A stretch of DNA of 64,000 nt, taken from NCBI GenBank assembly GCA_018644665.1, contig JABGQA010000155.1:124001-188000 (forward strand). The letters are read 5' to 3'. This DNA is from Candidatus Poribacteria bacterium (GTDB lineage Bacteria; Poribacteria; WGA-4E; GCA-2687025). The translations under genes were made by a program, and so were the position numbers. The notes beneath the pieces are model-generated. The model saw only the letters and a list, made by a program, of their open reading frames with translations. It had not been told where the DNA came from and did no database searches. Of this stretch, positions 26,259 through 33,644 are shown one piece after another; position 1 is the stretch's first letter, and each line of letters starts with the position of its first letter.

Positions 26259-26885
26259 ATGTGGCGACGAATAGTGGTGACATGTGGCGTGTTCGCGCTC
26301 GCCACATCCGCTTGGACACAGGTAGATAACCTCGCCCTCAACGGTAGCTTCGAGGAAGACGAGGTCATTCTGGACGACGGAGCTTGGGAAAGCTGGGCCA
26401 CGTGGGGCGATGCCGACGGCATCGGTAGCGACGTGTTCTTCGATGAGGACGAGTTCATCGACGGCTCTCGTAGCCTACGGGTCGAGCCGATCGGCACGGT
26501 CAACTGGCACTTCATCGTGCTCAACTTGCCGATCCCCGTGAACCAGGGCGACGACTACACGGTGAGCTTCTGGGCGAAGGGAGAGAAGACCCGGCCGCTG
26601 AGCATAAACTTCAAGGCGACGGACAACACGGTCTCGTGGGATCAGGTCGACATCATCATCTCGGACGTCTGGGAGGAGTACCACGCGACCGGCGTGACCC
26701 TTAGCGGCGAGATGAAGGTGGAGTGGTTCTGCTCCGCCGGGAACGAGGTGATCCTCTGGTTGGACTTTGTGAACATCTACGCGGGCGGGTTCGTAGAGGG
26801 CGTCGAGCCGTCGGCGGGCCCTCAGGCGGTGAACGCATCTGACAAGCTCGCGACGGCGTGGGCGACCGTGAAGAACGTCAGGTAG
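26259..26885 (+). CDS. Secreted CBM4/9-like protein with C-terminal tag (twin B)
   Basis: The ATG at 26259 is preferred because a CGGGAGA lies a few bases upstream and the protein then begins with a signal peptide (MWRRIVVTCGVFALATSAWT). Like twin A it is 208 aa and one CBM-like beta-sandwich: VDNLALNGSFEEDEVILDD, GSRSLRVEPIGTVNWHFIVL, YTVSFWAKGEKTRPLSINFK and LWLDFVNIYAGG. The first 180 residues align with twin A almost without gaps, showing a tandem duplication. It ends AVNASDKLATAWATVKNVR, the shared tag. A double hairpin separates the twins and a terminator-like hairpin follows this gene. Confidence 0.83.
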   Translation: MWRRIVVTCGVFALATSAWTQVDNLALNGSFEEDEVILDDGAWESWATWGDADGIGSDVFFDEDEFIDGSRSLRVEPIGTVNWHFIVLNLPIPVNQGDDYTVSFWAKGEKTRPLSINFKATDNTVSWDQVDIIISDVWEEYHATGVTLSGEMKVEWFCSAGNEVILWLDFVNIYAGGFVEGVEPSAGPQAVNASDKLATAWATVKNVR

Positions 26886-26911
26886 TTTCGACAGCACACG
26901 ACGTCAGCGAC

Positions 26912-26944
26912 AGGGCGTGTCCAAGGGAGACCCGGGCACGCCCT
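26912..26944. terminator. Hairpin between convergent twin B and propeller gene
   Basis: Eleven-base arms AGGGCGTGTCC (26912-26922) and GGGCACGCCCT (26934-26944) pair with one G-U wobble around an 11-base loop. It lies in the gap between convergent genes, fitting a bidirectional terminator. Confidence 0.5.
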
Positions 26945-27005
26945 TGCTGCGTACGGCCTACCTGCCCAGTCATCGGCAGAACGGGCCGTGTCGACAGGAT
27001 GGAGC

Positions 27006-27830
27006 CTACGGCGCGCGGAACAGCTCGGACATCTTAGCCTTCACGACGCCGCCGGAGTCGTGCACGAGGTACATGTGGCCGGACGCGTCGAATGCGAGCC
27101 CTTCGGGATCGTCGCCCGGGACGTGGTACGTCTCGCGGATGTCGCCGTCCATGCTCGCGCGGCACAGGACGCCGTCGCCTAGAAGGTACAGCTCGGTGGA
27201 GTGCGTGTCGTAGTGCGCTGCCGCGACGTTGAATACGGGCAAGCGCATGTGTCGGAGGATGCTGGCGGTAAGGACATCCTTCTTCTCGCGGAGCGGAAGC
27301 CGAAGCTGTAGCACCGCCGACGCGTCGTCCGCGTCGCTGTCTTCGAAGCCCTGGTTCACGACGTAGAACGTGCCACCGTCGGGATCGGCCGTGTCGGCGA
27401 CAAACGTGATGCCTTCGAGCCCCTGCCCGCCTTCCGCGATGACCGTCTCGTCGCCTACCGTTCGCTCGACGATGAACTCTCGCTCCACCGTCAGGTCTTC
27501 GGGGTCGACTTCCAGGATTCTGTCGGCCATCTCCACGATGACGTACAGCATCCCCGTGGGCGCCGCCCAGGTGACTCCCTCGAAATCGGCGGGATACTCC
27601 ATCTCCAGCTTACGATGGTTCAGGAGTTCGCCGTCCACGGACAACTCGCCAATGTCGCCCTCGTCACCTACGACGAACAGAGTGCCACGCACGGTGTGGT
27701 ACACGGCTCCCGAAGGCTCGGGCAGCCGCCGGTCTTCGTCGATGTCGCCGAGCACGGCGCCCGGGAAGTCGAGCACTCGCGGGCCGGCATTCGCCGAGAC
27801 GGCGGTCGCGCATAGGACGCAAAACGCCAC
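27006..27830 (-). CDS. SdiA-regulated/phytase-like beta-propeller, probably secreted
   Basis: The beta-propeller body is clear: SGAVYHTVRGTLFVVGDEGD, DFEGVTWAAPTGMLYVIVE, GLEGITFVADTADPDGGTFY, STELYLLGDGVLCRASMDG and DDPEGLAFDASGHMYLVHDS. These match the SdiA-regulated family of calcium-dependent propellers. The start is uncertain. No ATG precedes the hydrophobic leader, so I use the GTG at 27830, giving 274 aa with a short signal-like sequence (MAFCVLCATAVSANA). The open frame continues further upstream, but that part overlaps a better small gene (27862-28137) and is low-complexity. Periplasmic or extracellular location is inferred. Confidence 0.75.
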   Translation of the reverse strand: MAFCVLCATAVSANAGPRVLDFPGAVLGDIDEDRRLPEPSGAVYHTVRGTLFVVGDEGDIGELSVDGELLNHRKLEMEYPADFEGVTWAAPTGMLYVIVEMADRILEVDPEDLTVEREFIVERTVGDETVIAEGGQGLEGITFVADTADPDGGTFYVVNQGFEDSDADDASAVLQLRLPLREKKDVLTASILRHMRLPVFNVAAAHYDTHSTELYLLGDGVLCRASMDGDIRETYHVPGDDPEGLAFDASGHMYLVHDSGGVVKAKMSELFRAP

Positions 27831-27861
27831 GCGTAGCCACGATGTCGCTACGTCGCGAGGA

Positions 27862-28137
27862 TCACTCGTCGGCGTCCTGCTGCACGGACCGGGCCTTGTA
27901 GGCTTGTCGGAGTCGCCAGATGTTGACGCCGGCCGCGTCGGCCCAGAACTCCGCCTCAGTGGAGTAGATGAACCGCTGAGCGGCGGTCTGCGCGTCAGGC
28001 TCGATTCGGCGCGTGCCGGTGGCGTCGCGGAGCGCGTGGTCGATGACGCCCAGAGCAAGGTTCTGGTAGTTGCGGCGATACGGGCGAACGCCGAGATCTT
28101 CGCGCGGTTTGGCGTGGGCGATGGGACGTGACCGCAT
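27862..28137 (-). CDS. Small hypothetical protein (91 aa)
   Basis: The ATG at 28137 has a strong GGAAGGAG site immediately upstream. The protein is charged and mostly helical. It begins MRSRPIAHAKPREDLGVRPY, continues with YQNLALGVIDHALRDATG and AQTAAQRFIYSTEAEFWADA, and ends VNIWRLRQAYKARS. The second half resembles small phage-associated proteins in which a SxEAxxWxxxxG segment precedes a basic helix, possibly a helix-turn-helix. That comparison is from memory and weak. It lies 31 bases upstream of the propeller gene on the same strand. Confidence 0.55.
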   Translation of the reverse strand: MRSRPIAHAKPREDLGVRPYRRNYQNLALGVIDHALRDATGTRRIEPDAQTAAQRFIYSTEAEFWADAAGVNIWRLRQAYKARSVQQDADE

Positions 28138-28206
28138 GGCGCTCCTTCCGCCAGAGATGTCCAATGCGTGTACGCCTGCATTAGACGCGCGGAAAGCCGA
28201 TCGTAC

Positions 28207-28644
28207 TTAGTCATGTGCTACGTCCAAAAGATCGCCGATTCCGGCCAGTCCTAGAATGGTCGTGAACTCCTCCGGCGTTGCCGGGCTGACGGACAGCCGC
28301 GACTGGCGGACCATCTTCATCTCCTGCAGCGCCGGGGTAGCCTTGATCGTGGCCAATGTCACGGGGGTCTCGACCGCCCGCACCGGCTCCACCCCGACGG
28401 CCACCCACCGGTCGTCGTCGGTCGTCGGATCCTGGAACGCCGCGCGTGTGATGCGGATGACGCCTACAACCTGCCGTTCCTTGCCGCTGTGGTACATCAC
28501 GCCCAGGTCACCCACGGCCATCTCGCGCATGAAGTTGCGGGCCTGGAAGTTCCGCACGCCGCGCCATACCCCGCGCCCGTCCGCCGCGAGTTCCGCGTAG
28601 GTGCGGTCTTTCTCAGGTTCGCTCTTGAGCAGCCAGAAGTTCAT
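28207..28644 (-). CDS. EVE domain-containing protein
   Basis: This 145-aa protein is a single EVE (PUA-like) domain, opening MNFWLLKSEPEKDRTYAELA and continuing WRGVRNFQARNFMREMAVGD, VMYHSGKERQVVGVIRITR and EMKMVRQSRLSVSPATPEEF. EVE domains are related to YTH/PUA folds and bind modified bases in nucleic acid; in bacteria many are linked to modified-DNA restriction or tRNA biology. Its start overlaps the stop of the upstream CbiX gene by four bases, so it is translationally coupled to a tetrapyrrole gene. The pairing has no obvious functional logic. Confidence 0.92.
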   Translation of the reverse strand: MNFWLLKSEPEKDRTYAELAADGRGVWRGVRNFQARNFMREMAVGDLGVMYHSGKERQVVGVIRITRAAFQDPTTDDDRWVAVGVEPVRAVETPVTLATIKATPALQEMKMVRQSRLSVSPATPEEFTTILGLAGIGDLLDVAHD

Positions 28645-29060
28645 CGCGTTACGGTCTCCGCTTCCTGTGCCTCGACTCTCTCCAGTGGCCCCGCGCCTAT
28701 CGCCTGCTCCGACCGCGCCAGGACGAGGTCGACGATCCGCTCGTCGACACCCAGGGGGTCCGTCATGAAGCATTCGACGCCGGGATGGTCCGCCGCGGCT
28801 TCACGCGTCATGCGCGGGATGTCCGACTGCGAGTGGCGTCCCGGCGAGAGGAAGTACGGGTGCACCACGACGCGCTCCGCTCCCTCCGCCACACAGGCGT
28901 CGAACGCTTCCGGAAGCGCGGGGTCGGCTAGTTCCATATGCGCGGCGCGGACGATGTCGTACTCACCACGCGCCCGGACGCGGTCGGCGACGAGTTCGAG
29001 CATCTCGTTCGCCGCGGGACGCACGCTGCCGTGGTCGATCAGGATGAGCGCGGTCTTCAC
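28641..29060 (-). CDS. Short-type sirohydrochlorin cobalto/ferrochelatase (CbiX family)
   Basis: The start is a GTG at 29060, since the homology begins exactly there (MKTALILIDHGSVRPAANEM) and a GGGGGA lies about nine bases upstream. The 139-aa length is that of single-domain CbiX/SirB proteins. The metal-site His is in LIDHGS and the second histidine region is VVHPYFLSPGRHSQSDIP. It inserts Co(II) or Fe(II) into sirohydrochlorin on the way to cobalamin or siroheme. A cobalamin requirement in this genome is plausible because the ribonucleotide reductase is the class II type. It is followed in overlap by the EVE gene. Confidence 0.88.
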   Translation of the reverse strand: MKTALILIDHGSVRPAANEMLELVADRVRARGEYDIVRAAHMELADPALPEAFDACVAEGAERVVVHPYFLSPGRHSQSDIPRMTREAAADHPGVECFMTDPLGVDERIVDLVLARSEQAIGAGPLERVEAQEAETVTR

Positions 29061-29170
29061 TGCTGTAGATTCCCCCAAAATGCCTGCAATACAGTGTAAG
29101 CGCACCGAACGATCCAGTCCACATGCCGTACGGCGCGAACTGGGCCTCCGCGGCCCCAACGCGATCGAGA

Positions 29171-30322
29171 TCAGGGATTCCCTCGGCCGACGCGCCCGGA
29201 ACGGTCCCGCGTTTCCTGTATCACGCGTAGGTCGTCAGCATCCCGCGCGGCGGCTCCGGCGCGCGCGAGGACGTCTGTGTACGCGTCCTCGGCGGACTGT
29301 GCCCGATCGGGCATCACGGTGAACGGCTCGGATGCGCGGAACACATCGGGCGCCGGGCGGTGTGTCATCCACCCGTCATCGACACGTTCGTACCATGTCA
29401 CGTTCGCCCATTGGTCTTCCGATCCTGTCGGCGTGAGTGGTGTGATGTTTCCAGACAGGTGGACGCGCGTTCCTGCATCAGGGTGATCTGGCAGGACGCA
29501 CGCCGCGAGAGTCGACGACTGAGGGCCGGCGGCGTAGTAGTTGTTCACGATGTCGACGCGCGCGCCGTCGGCGACCTTGGTCGCGTTGTGGTTGGTCCAG
29601 TTGTAGACGACGTTGTTCGTGAACGAGTAGACGCCCCCATTGACCAGCGGACTGCGGTCGCCGTTGTGCGCGAAAAGACAGTGGTGGATCGTCAACCGAT
29701 CCGACCCGCGTCCCGACAGCCAGCCCATACTGTGGGAGCCTTTGGCGTGGTCCGCCTCGGCCTGGCCCTCCGCGATGATCGTCCACTGACACGTCAGGTC
29801 GCGCACACTCCCCCAAGTGTTCAGATTCTCGTCCGTGGCCCACATGAGCGAGCAATGGTCGATGAGAACCCGCTCTATGACCCCTCCATCGACGCCCCAG
29901 AACAGGAGACAATCGCCCGAGGAGCCGCCCTCGAACACGCGTATACGCAGATGGCGCACGATGATGTCGTCGCAGTCGCCGACGAACTGGATGCCGTGGC
30001 GCGCGATCGTGATTCCCTCCCCGGGCGCTGTCGAGCCGTCGATCGTCACGCGCCCGTGGCGAACGACGATGCGACTCTCCAGCTCGATTACGCCCTCGAC
30101 CTCGAATGCTATGCGGCGAGGCCCTGGCGCCTCCAGCGCCACGCGCAGGGAGCCGGGGCCGCTATCGGCGAGAGTCGTCACGCCGATGACCCGCCCGCCG
30201 GCTCCGCCGCGAGAGCAGGCCCCGAAGCCTTCAGGCTCGTCGCCGACGGCAGGGGGCGACAGAAACAGAGACAGCGCCACCATGAGCAAGGCTTTGGCGC
30301 CAATTGGGGTCTGTCTCGACAT
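29171..30322 (-). CDS. Secreted pectate-lyase-like (PL1-type) right-handed beta-helix protein
   Basis: The start at 30322 follows AAAGGG by seven bases and opens a signal peptide (GAKALLMVALSLFLSPPAVG). The mature 360 residues form a parallel beta-helix: SLRVALEAPGPRRIAFEVEG, GRVTIDGSTAPGEGITI, DIIVRHLRIRV, VLIDHCSLMWATDENLN, TIHHCLFAHNGDRSPLVNGG and YSFTNNVVYNWTNHNA. The VTIDG and vDHCS-like landmarks match PL1 pectate lyases and their relatives. It should depolymerise a uronate-rich polysaccharide outside the cell. It is the last gene of a minus-strand cluster whose mannonate dehydratase-like member is 51 bases upstream, which supports uronate use. Substrate is inferred. Confidence 0.87.
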   Translation of the reverse strand: MSRQTPIGAKALLMVALSLFLSPPAVGDEPEGFGACSRGGAGGRVIGVTTLADSGPGSLRVALEAPGPRRIAFEVEGVIELESRIVVRHGRVTIDGSTAPGEGITIARHGIQFVGDCDDIIVRHLRIRVFEGGSSGDCLLFWGVDGGVIERVLIDHCSLMWATDENLNTWGSVRDLTCQWTIIAEGQAEADHAKGSHSMGWLSGRGSDRLTIHHCLFAHNGDRSPLVNGGVYSFTNNVVYNWTNHNATKVADGARVDIVNNYYAAGPQSSTLAACVLPDHPDAGTRVHLSGNITPLTPTGSEDQWANVTWYERVDDGWMTHRPAPDVFRASEPFTVMPDRAQSAEDAYTDVLARAGAAARDADDLRVIQETRDRSGRVGRGNP

Positions 30323-30373
30323 GACGATGCCCTTTGGTTGGAGCACGCCAGGGTCACACCGGGCGCGCTACCG

Positions 30374-31324
30374 CTACGCGACCAACGCCGCGAACATCGC
30401 CTTGATGTACCCCACCGAATACGCCAGACCGTACTTCAGCACGCCCTGATCCCCTTCGAGATCGGGGATATGGTCCGCGTTGATGCAGCCGTCGAACCCG
30501 ACGTTCTTCAGTTCCAGCAGGATCTTGAACGGGTTCATGTCGCCGTCGTCGAGCAGTGTTTCCTCGAAGCCGCCCGCAGTGGCGAGGCTGCCGCGCACAT
30601 TGCGCAGGTGGACCATGAAGATGCGGCCCTTACGGCCGTAGTTGTTGATCTCGTCCAGCACCAGCGATGACCCGCCCGCCTCAGCACGCGTGCCACAGCA
30701 GTAGAGGTACCCTACCTGTCGGCTCGGGAACGCGTCGATGACCCGGTGGTAGCCGAGTGAGCCCAGCGGCGTCTCCGGGTTCGGCGTGTCCGACGGGTGC
30801 AGGGCGAGCTTAATGCCCGTGTCCTCCGCCACCGGCACGAGTGCGGAGTAGACATCGACAAAGCGCGCCCACCAGGCGTCGAGTTCTTCCCGCCCGGGTG
30901 TCTCGGGGTCACCCGGCGCGAGGCTCTCACCTCGCGACCTGTACCCACCCCTATGAACCGCGCGGTACCGCGTCATGAGTTGGTTGAAGACGTCGCCCGC
31001 GAACCGCTGGCGCGCGAGGGGTATCCCCGCTTCGGCGAACACGCGCAGGGCGTGGACGGAGTTCTCCAGATCCCTGTCGCCGTCCGGCGCGCCGCCCATG
31101 AAGCGCTCGGTGATGTTCGGTAGCGTGACGCGGTTCATGTCCAGCCCGTAGGACCGGACCTTCTTCTTCATTTTTAGGACTTCGTCGAGGTCAGGGTACC
31201 CCTGCTCCTTGACGCCCGGGAACGCCGTATCGCCTCCGAAGTCGACGGCGTCGGCGCCCAACTGCGTGACGAGGCGCAGGTAAGCGTCGTCCAGCCCGCG
31301 ATCCCATACCGATATCCTCATCAT
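30374..31324 (-). CDS. Mannonate dehydratase-like (UxuA family) TIM-barrel protein
   Basis: The first of two ATGs is used, with GGGAGG six bases upstream. The 316-aa barrel shows LALHPSDTPNPETPLGS, VGYLYCCGTRAEAGG, IFMVHLRNVRGS and FEETLLDDGDMNPFKILLEL. The HP-x-D, Cys-Gly-Thr, H-x-RN and FxE...GD elements place it with UxuA mannonate dehydratases, which convert D-mannonate to 2-keto-3-deoxygluconate using Mn2+. The Met-Arg-Ile-Ser N-terminus and acidic metal-site pattern also fit related epimerases, so exact substrate is open. It follows the isomerase gene by 33 bases in the sulfatase cluster. Confidence 0.85.
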   Translation of the reverse strand: MMRISVWDRGLDDAYLRLVTQLGADAVDFGGDTAFPGVKEQGYPDLDEVLKMKKKVRSYGLDMNRVTLPNITERFMGGAPDGDRDLENSVHALRVFAEAGIPLARQRFAGDVFNQLMTRYRAVHRGGYRSRGESLAPGDPETPGREELDAWWARFVDVYSALVPVAEDTGIKLALHPSDTPNPETPLGSLGYHRVIDAFPSRQVGYLYCCGTRAEAGGSSLVLDEINNYGRKGRIFMVHLRNVRGSLATAGGFEETLLDDGDMNPFKILLELKNVGFDGCINADHIPDLEGDQGVLKYGLAYSVGYIKAMFAALVA

Positions 31325-31357
31325 CGGCGTCCTCCCTTTCCGCTCTGGATGCGTTGT

Positions 31358-32176
31358 CTAGCCCTCGTATGCTTCGCGCAGGAAGGTCGCGGTGCGCGCG
31401 AGTTCCTCCATGGCGTCGCCCGGGACGCCGCATTCGAGGCCACAGTAGTAGTCGTATCCGATGTCCTTGAGCGCTGCGAAGCACGCGACGAAGTCCGTGT
31501 GTCCTCGTCCGGGCGTCTGCCGGTGGCTGTCGGCGAGGTGCACGTTCACGATGGCGTCGCCCGCCTCGCGGATGCTCGCCGGCATGTCGGCGTCCTCGAT
31601 ATTCATGTGGAACAGATCCGCCATGATCTTGCAGTGTGGATTGCCCACCGCCTCACACAGGCGCACGCCGTCCGCGAGCGACTTCGGGAACACCTGCTCG
31701 TAGCGGTTCAGCGGCTCGAGGATGACGTAGACGCCCCTGCTCTGGGCGTGGGCGCTGATGTCCCCGAACAACTCCGCCATCATGAGGAACTCGAGTTCCT
31801 CCGACGACTTGTACGGGCGCAAGTCGGGGATGCGCGGGCGCGGCCCTTCGATCTGCATCTTCACCTTGATGCCCGGCGCGGTGAGCACGCCGACCGCGCC
31901 GATTTCCGCAGCGAGGTCGATGGCGTCCTTGTGGCTCTTGACGGCGATATCGCGCTCTTCCTTGCGCGCGTCTATCAGGCACCCCGGCCCCGCCGACGTG
32001 ATGTTCGGCTGGATGCCCGATTCCCGCATCGCCGCCTTGATGTTGTCGAGTTCGGACAGGTTGCTGCTGCGGGTCAGCTCGACGCCCTCGAAGCCCAGTG
32101 TTCGCAGGTTCTTCCACTGCTCGATCAGCGTCGCGCCGGGAGCCATCGGTTCGCGGATGGAAAGTCGAAGCGCCAT
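31358..32176 (-). CDS. Sugar phosphate isomerase/epimerase (xylose isomerase-like TIM barrel)
   Basis: The 272-aa protein is an AP endonuclease-2/xylose isomerase-like barrel: RTLGFEGVELTRSSN, VGVLTAPGIKVKM, VYVILEPLNRYEQVFPKSLA, HCKIMADLFHMNIEDADM, IVNVHLADSHRQTPGRGHTD and YYCGLECGVPGDAMEELART. The Glu in LEPLNRYE, Asp in MADLFHM, His in VHLADSHR and Glu in GLECG form the usual metal site. It probably isomerises or epimerises a sugar released by the neighbouring sulfatase and lyase. It lies 36 bases after the sulfatase and 33 bases before the UxuA-like gene, in one operon. Confidence 0.9.
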   Translation of the reverse strand: MALRLSIREPMAPGATLIEQWKNLRTLGFEGVELTRSSNLSELDNIKAAMRESGIQPNITSAGPGCLIDARKEERDIAVKSHKDAIDLAAEIGAVGVLTAPGIKVKMQIEGPRPRIPDLRPYKSSEELEFLMMAELFGDISAHAQSRGVYVILEPLNRYEQVFPKSLADGVRLCEAVGNPHCKIMADLFHMNIEDADMPASIREAGDAIVNVHLADSHRQTPGRGHTDFVACFAALKDIGYDYYCGLECGVPGDAMEELARTATFLREAYEG

Positions 32177-32212
32177 CGATCGTGTCCCTTCGGTCTTGGT
32201 CTCTTGTCTCGT

Positions 32213-33637
32213 CTAGAACTCTTCAGCGTTCACCGTTGGAAGCCACTGCGCGTGGTCGGCTTTCGCGTTGGCGTGCGCCGGCAATGCTGCCAGGTTGTCC
32301 CACTCCATCGGGTCGGCGTGATGGTCGTACAGCTCTTCGGAACCGTCGGAGTAGCGTGTGTACCGCCACCGGCGGGAACGCACGGAGTGATTGTTGCGGC
32401 CGTAGGTCGTCACCGTCGGTCGAACCCACTCGGCGCCTGGATCGGTCAGCAGCGGGGTCAGGCTGCGCCCTTCGAGTTCGTCGCGCCGAGGTACGCCGCA
32501 CAGGTCGACGACGGTCGGGTAGATGTCCAAGAGATTCACCGGCGCATCGCATCGGCCGCCGGGCTCTGTGACCCCCGGAGCGACGCACATCAACACGTTG
32601 CGCGTGGCCTCCTCCCACAACGCGAACTTGCGCCAGTGCAGCTTCTCGCCGAGATGCCAGCCGTGGTCGGACCACAGGACTATCGCGGTATTCTCGGCGT
32701 GCGCGCTTGCGTCAAGCGCGTCGATCAGCCGCCCGACGCAATCGTCCGCGAACGAAACGCTCGCGAGGTACGCCTGCACCGCCTTCCGCCACTGCCCATG
32801 CCCGATGACGTTCGCGTGGTCTCCCTGAGGCCGGGCGATCTTCCTCGCCGCTGCCGGCACGTCGTCCAAATCATCCGCCCGGATTTCGGGAAGCGTCACG
32901 GACCCCAGCGGGTAGCGGGCGAAGTACTCCTGCGGCACGTACCACGGCAGGTGCGGGCGGAAGATGCCACATGCGAGGAAGAACGGCTTGGCGTGGTCCC
33001 GGCCGAGTTCCTCGACCGTCCGATCCACGACCTTCCAGTCGGCCATCTCCTCCTTCGCCGCGTCCAGCGGCCCCCAGTCGAAATGCGCCGTCTTCGGGAT
33101 GCCGTTCAAGGGGAGCGTGTCTTCCGGCGGCGACGGATCGCCCGGACGCGTGTGCGTCTTGTCGGGCCAGTAGTCGTCCCAGGACGCGGGGTCGGGGAAG
33201 CGACCGTGGTATATCTTGCCGGCACCTGTCGCCCTGTACCCGCTGGCCATCAGGTGCTGCGGGAGCGTGACGGCGTCTCTCAGGACGGGGCTTTCGCGCC
33301 AGGGCTGCGCGTTCCGGTACACGCCCGATGTGGACGGCCGGATTCCGGTCATCAGGGCCGCCCGGGACGCGTTGCAGAGGGGAGCCGGGCAATGCGCGTT
33401 CGTGAACAGCACGCCACGGGCCGCGAGGCGATCCAGGTTGGGCGTCTTGACGTCAGGATGACCGCCGAGGCACCCAACCCAGTCGTTCAGGTCGTCGATG
33501 GCGATGAACAGGATGTTCTGCCGCGCGCTCGGCCGCCCCGATGACCGCCCGAGCGCGCGGCGCGCCGCGAGCCCGTACGCCGCGGCGCCAGATGCCGTCG
33601 CCAGGAACTGACGCCTCGTGGCGCGCCCACCACTCAT
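32213..33637 (-). CDS. Tat-exported type I sulfatase (iduronate-2-sulfatase-like)
   Basis: This is a 474-aa arylsulfatase-superfamily enzyme. The N-terminus carries a twin-arginine signal (TRRQFLATASGAAAYG). The formylglycine motif is CNASR (Cys88), of the CxAxR type. Metal-site segments are NILFIAIDDLNDWVGCLGGH, GKIYHG and VLWSDHGWHLGEKLHWRKF. The order and the C-terminal VRSRRWRYTRYSDGSEELYD are typical of iduronate-2-sulfatase-like members that desulfate glycans. It starts seven bases after the Gfo/Idh stop, and carbohydrate genes follow, so its natural substrate is probably a sulfated polysaccharide fragment. A maturase (FGE or anSME) must lie elsewhere. Confidence 0.93.
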   Translation of the reverse strand: MSGGRATRRQFLATASGAAAYGLAARRALGRSSGRPSARQNILFIAIDDLNDWVGCLGGHPDVKTPNLDRLAARGVLFTNAHCPAPLCNASRAALMTGIRPSTSGVYRNAQPWRESPVLRDAVTLPQHLMASGYRATGAGKIYHGRFPDPASWDDYWPDKTHTRPGDPSPPEDTLPLNGIPKTAHFDWGPLDAAKEEMADWKVVDRTVEELGRDHAKPFFLACGIFRPHLPWYVPQEYFARYPLGSVTLPEIRADDLDDVPAAARKIARPQGDHANVIGHGQWRKAVQAYLASVSFADDCVGRLIDALDASAHAENTAIVLWSDHGWHLGEKLHWRKFALWEEATRNVLMCVAPGVTEPGGRCDAPVNLLDIYPTVVDLCGVPRRDELEGRSLTPLLTDPGAEWVRPTVTTYGRNNHSVRSRRWRYTRYSDGSEELYDHHADPMEWDNLAALPAHANAKADHAQWLPTVNAEEF

Positions 33638-33644
33638 CGGGTTC

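Noticed and set aside
31349..33544. 731-aa open frame antisense to the isomerase and sulfatase genes
   Set aside because: It crosses two real genes; no start context or protein motif.
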